Assembly (NCBI RefSeq): GCF_029894425.1
Contig: NZ_JARXYJ010000001.1
Span: 4,588,001-4,652,000 of the forward strand
Reading direction: 5' to 3'
Length of the DNA: 64,000 nt
Source: Streptomyces sp. SAI-127
GTDB lineage: Bacteria > Actinomycetota > Actinomycetes > Streptomycetales > Streptomycetaceae
A program made the translations under genes and the position numbers. This document shows positions 61,216 to 64,000 of this stretch, piece by piece (position 1 is the first letter of the stretch; each line of letters opens with the position of its first letter). Below the pieces are notes generated by a model that saw only the letters and a list, made by a program, of their open reading frames with translations, had not been told where the DNA came from and did no database searches.

Positions 61216-62433
61216 CTAGGCCTGGGCCGGGACCTGAGCCGCCCGGAACGCCTCCCCCAGCCTCCGCAGCCCCTCCCCGATCTCCTGCGGCGTCTGCGTC
61301 ACGAAGCACAGCCGCAGGGTCGAGCGGTCGGGTTCACCGGCATAGAAGGGCGCCCCCGGGACGTAGGCGACATCCCGCGTCACGACCTGCGGAAGCAGCG
61401 CGGTCGTGTCGTACGACGACGGAAGCCGAGCCCAGAGGAACATGCCGCCCTCGGGCCGGGTCCAGGTCGATCCCTCGGGCAGGGCGTCGGCCAGCCCCGC
61501 CAGCATGGCGTCCCGCCGCTCCCCGTAGACCCCGGCGACGCGCCGCACATGCGCGTCGAGGTCCCGGTCGGCCAAGTAGCGTGCCGCGGCGAGCTGGTTG
61601 ACGGTCGGGGTGTGCAGATCGGCGGCCTGCTTGGCGACCGCGCAGGCCCGCCGCAGCTCGCCGGGCGCCCGCAGCCAGCCGAGCCGCAGCCCGGGGGCCA
61701 TGACCTTGGAGAAGGAACCGAGCAGCACCACCCGGTCACGGACCTCCTCGTGGGAGGCGATCCACGGCACCCGCTCTCCCTCGAAGCGGAGTTCGCCGTA
61801 CGGGTCGTCCTCGACGATCCACAGCCCGCACCGCGCGGCCACGGACGCGACGGCGGCCCGGCGCCCCGCGGACATGGTCCGCCCGGTCGGATTCTGGAAG
61901 GTGGGCACGGTGTAGAGCAGCTTGGGCCGCTCCCGCACGACGAGTTCCTCCAGAGCCACGGGATCGGGTCCCTCGTCGTCCCCCGGCACGGCCACCACCC
62001 GGGCGCCCGCGAACCCGAAGGCCTGGAGGGCCGCCAGATAGCAGGGACTCTCCACGAGCACCGTGTCCCCGGGCTCGATCAGCGCGGTGGCGAGCAGCGA
62101 CAGCGCCTGCTGCGATCCGGTGGTGACGAGGACGTCGTCAGCGCCGGTGGCGAGCCCGCGGACCGACATCCGCTCCGCCAGAGCCGCCCGCAGCACGGGC
62201 TCACCCTCGGTGGTCGAGTACTGGAGCGCCCGCTCGGGCATCTCCTCCAGCACCGCACGGAAGGCGTCCGCGATCCCCTCGGCGTCGAACAGTTCGGGCG
62301 CCGGCAGCCCGCCCGCGAAGTTGATGACCTCGGGGCGGGCGGTGACGGCGAGGATGTCCCGCACGGGCGACCCACCGACCGACCGGGCCCGGGCGGCGAG
62401 CGGCGGCACGGAAGCGAACGTGGGCACCGTCAT
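61216..62433 (-). CDS. PLP-dependent aminotransferase (class I/II, LysN/ARO8-like)
   Basis: 405 residues. Fold type I landmarks: INFAGGLPAPELFD, VTTGSQQALSLLATALIEPGDTVLVESPCYLAAL, VPTFQNPTGRTMS, IVEDDPYGELRFEG and the PLP lysine in LLGSFSKVMAPGLRLGW. The group includes 2-aminoadipate and aromatic aminotransferases and the catalytic half of MocR regulators; no HTH is present here. The amino acid used is not certain. The ATG at 62433 has GGAG upstream. Confidence 0.88.
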   Translation of the reverse strand: MTVPTFASVPPLAARARSVGGSPVRDILAVTARPEVINFAGGLPAPELFDAEGIADAFRAVLEEMPERALQYSTTEGEPVLRAALAERMSVRGLATGADDVLVTTGSQQALSLLATALIEPGDTVLVESPCYLAALQAFGFAGARVVAVPGDDEGPDPVALEELVVRERPKLLYTVPTFQNPTGRTMSAGRRAAVASVAARCGLWIVEDDPYGELRFEGERVPWIASHEEVRDRVVLLGSFSKVMAPGLRLGWLRAPGELRRACAVAKQAADLHTPTVNQLAAARYLADRDLDAHVRRVAGVYGERRDAMLAGLADALPEGSTWTRPEGGMFLWARLPSSYDTTALLPQVVTRDVAYVPGAPFYAGEPDRSTLRLCFVTQTPQEIGEGLRRLGEAFRAAQVPAQA

Positions 62434-62548
62434 GGCACGGCTCCTTCAACTGCGGACTGCGGACTGCGACGACTGGGTCCAGCGCAGCCTAAGCAAATGA
62501 ATGCCGCCTACAAGCACCTTTCCGCGATACGGACGTCACGCACCCCGC

Positions 62549-63451
62549 TCACGCCTTGGTGCCGGTCGCCCCGTAGACGTTGATGTCGTCGTCCGTGACG
62601 TCGTTGATGTCCCGGTAGCGGATCTTCTCGATGTCGTCGAGGGACTCGAAGTCCTCGGCGTCGATGGCCGGCGGCGCGGGCGCGGGCCCGGGGTGCCACA
62701 GATGCGCGGGCACCACACCGGGCTCGTCCAGGGAGACACCCGGCACCTCGGTGAAGAACCGCTCCACCTCCCCCTTGGACCGGAACACGAAGGTGAACCC
62801 GCGCTCGGTGTAGGTCCGCTGGACCGCGCGGGTGGGCTCGGGATGCATCTCGTCGGTCAGATGGCTGAGGACGATCCGGCTGCCCGCGGGCAGGGCCTCC
62901 ACGAGCTCCCGCACGATCGGATAGGCCTCGTCGTCCTCGACGAAGTGCAGGATCGCGACCAGGCACAGCGCGATCGGCTGGTCGAAGTCCAGGGTCTTGG
63001 CGGCCTGTTCGAGGATCTGCGCGGGGCTCGTGAAGTCGGCGTCGATGTAGTCCGTACGCCCCTCGGGCCCGCTGGTGAGCAGCGCGCGGGCGTGCGCCAG
63101 CACCACCGGGTCGTTGTCGACGTACACGACCCGGGAGTCGGGCCGGATCCGCTGGGCGATCTGGTGGACGTTCTCCGCGGTGGGCAGCCCGGTGCCGATG
63201 TCGAGGAACTGCCGGATCCCGTCCCGCTCGGCGAGCCTGTCGACGGCCCGGCGCATGAAGTCACGGTTGTGGCGTACGTCGAGGTAGCCGCGGGGGTTGG
63301 CGGCGAGCGCGGCGGCGGCCGCCTCACGGTCGGCGGGGTAGTTGTCCTTGCCGCCGAGGAAGACGTCGTAGACGCGGGCCGGATGTGCCCTGGTGGTGTC
63401 GATCCTCCTGGCCAGCTCGGCCGGGTCCTGGCTCAGCGCGTCACCGGACAT
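62549..63451 (-). CDS. S-adenosyl methyltransferase (DUF574 / Methyltransf_19 type)
   Basis: 300 residues from the ATG at 63451 (GGGGAG upstream). Signatures of this Streptomyces-rich family: RIDTTRAHPARVYDVFLGGKDNYPADR, NRDFMRRAV, FLDIGTGLPTAENVHQ (SAM loop), VVYVDNDPVVLAHARALL and LVAILHFVED. Many paralogues occur in Streptomyces genomes, and the methyl acceptor is not known. The C-terminus is an acidic tail (AEDFESLDDIEKIRYRDIND). Confidence 0.9.
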   Translation of the reverse strand: MSGDALSQDPAELARRIDTTRAHPARVYDVFLGGKDNYPADREAAAAALAANPRGYLDVRHNRDFMRRAVDRLAERDGIRQFLDIGTGLPTAENVHQIAQRIRPDSRVVYVDNDPVVLAHARALLTSGPEGRTDYIDADFTSPAQILEQAAKTLDFDQPIALCLVAILHFVEDDEAYPIVRELVEALPAGSRIVLSHLTDEMHPEPTRAVQRTYTERGFTFVFRSKGEVERFFTEVPGVSLDEPGVVPAHLWHPGPAPAPPAIDAEDFESLDDIEKIRYRDINDVTDDDINVYGATGTKA

Positions 63452-63685
63452 GGCGTCTCCCCTGTGAATGTGTCGGTCCTTCAACGGACAACCGCCGCGA
63501 TCGTCAAGAACCTAACTCCCCGGGCGACTTGATGGTGCCCGGTGCCCGAGATGCCCCGTCCCGCATCCCACGAAGGGGACTCGGGAAGCCGCATCTCCGC
63601 AGGTCAGCACAGCCCCCGACAGATGGCCGTCCCGAATCCCCCGCCAGGGCTGGCGAACGCCCCCGCTCCCCCGCAGCCTGATCCC

Positions 63686-63853
63686 ATGCCCACCCGACCC
63701 CACACCCCCACCGCCCTCGCCCTGTTGACCCTCCTCGTGCTCCTCACCCTCACGGGCTGCAACGACGGCCAGGGCGTACGCGACGAGGGCCCGGCCACGA
63801 ACAAGGCGGCCGCGGTGAGCCCCGTGGAGAACCAAAAGGCCGCCCGGCACTGA
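63686..63853 (+). CDS. Tiny lipoprotein (55 residues)
   Basis: From the ATG at 63686 the product begins with a signal (MPTRPHTPTALALLTLLVLL) and the lipobox LTGC, leaving a mature peptide of about 30 residues (NDGQGVRDEGPATNKAAAV...). Upstream in-frame sequence is poorly biased and not included. Such minute lipoproteins are hard to prove; hydrophobic signal plus lipobox is the evidence. Its stop codon lies in the loop of a terminator hairpin. Confidence 0.6.
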   Translation: MPTRPHTPTALALLTLLVLLTLTGCNDGQGVRDEGPATNKAAAVSPVENQKAARH

Positions 63854-63865
63854 CCGGGCGGCCTT
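63836..63865. terminator. Terminator overlapping the tiny lipoprotein stop codon
   Basis: AAGGCCGCCCGG (63836-63847) pairs with CCGGGCGGCCTT (63854-63865), 12 bp perfect, loop CACTGA containing the TGA stop at 63851-63853. It serves the lipoprotein gene and the convergent DUF805 gene. Confidence 0.85.
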
Positions 63866-63883
63866 CGAAGCAGAGCTACGGCA

Positions 63884-64000
63884 TCACACGTGCGCCGGGG
63901 CGAGGCCCTTCGGGTTGGCGCCGTACTTGTTGTCGCTCGGCTCACCGTCGAGGCAGGTGAAGACGAGGAGGGTGATGCCACCGGCGAGCGGAACCAGACC
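63884..64000 (-). CDS. DUF805 domain membrane protein (C-terminal part, start outside window)
   Basis: The last 38 codons of a minus-strand gene that enters from the right edge, ending TGA at 63886-63884. It reads GLVPLAGGITLLVFTCLDGE, then PSDNKYGANPKGL, the hallmark end of DUF805 proteins (last membrane helix, then xxxNxYGxxP). Function unknown; only the end is visible. Confidence 0.75.
   Translation of the reverse strand, partial: GLVPLAGGITLLVFTCLDGEPSDNKYGANPKGLAPAHV

Overview
The window is a piece of a high-GC actinobacterial chromosome, almost certainly Streptomyces. The signs are third codon positions that are nearly all G or C, frequent GTG starts, 4-bp ATGA/GTGA gene overlaps, several probable leaderless genes, and family content typical of the genus: futalosine-type menaquinone genes, System II cytochrome c maturation, a class I lysyl-tRNA synthetase, DUF3558/DUF2637 genes and an XRE/DUF397 pair. 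I see no rRNA, tRNA, CRISPR array, transposase or secondary-metabolite cluster. It is mostly ordinary core and semi-core chromosome with one clearly foreign gene, a homing endonuclease.

Layout. 1-6.8 kb: a cut-off rhomboid protease, the mqnP/ubiD-type menaquinone pair, a PLDc_N membrane protein, an NCS1 purine/cytosine permease and two proteins of unknown role. 6.8-11 kb: a 2OG-Fe(II) dioxygenase overlapping a yeast-type cytosine deaminase, a divergent PucR regulator, a transglutaminase-like protein and an SRPBCC protein. 11-19 kb (all minus strand): the ccs cytochrome c maturation operon (tlpA-ccdA-resB-ccsB), a deacetylase-like lipoprotein, a histidine phosphatase and hemL. Haem precursor supply (hemL) and haem attachment (ccs) therefore sit side by side. 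19-24 kb: an M20 peptidase with an AbgT transporter and a divergent Lrp/AsnC regulator.

24-35 kb: two sugar-uptake loci. One is a MalEFG-type ABC transporter with a GH1 beta-glucosidase and a divergent ROK regulator, whose 3' end is tandemly duplicated. The other is a ribose/fructose-type ABC transporter with its LacI regulator and two tandem LacI-type operators. 35-45 kb: an ECF sigma factor with its CU044_5270 partner, an MHS transporter with a secreted hydrolase and a PaaX-like regulator, an MprAB-like two-component system, and an FMN reductase/luciferase-like monooxygenase pair whose second gene carries a 1-bp frameshift.

45-50.8 kb: small enzymes and regulators, then a LAGLIDADG homing endonuclease with a structured leader, facing the RNA ligase gene rtcB. 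51-58 kb: two tandem DUF3558 lipoproteins, a DUF2637 membrane protein, and divergent lysS and argS. 57.9-64 kb: an anti-sigma-type ATPase, an XRE/DUF397 pair, a DUF4253 protein, an arylamine N-acetyltransferase, an aminotransferase, an S-adenosyl methyltransferase, a tiny lipoprotein and a truncated DUF805 gene.

The most unusual parts are the endonuclease/rtcB locus with its hairpin leader, the 211-bp tandem duplication at the end of the ROK gene, the frameshifted monooxygenase, a G-quadruplex-type tract near 44.95 kb, and a dispersed repeat (about 28 bp) near several gene ends. No clearly new multi-gene system is evident; the endonuclease leader is the best candidate for something undescribed.
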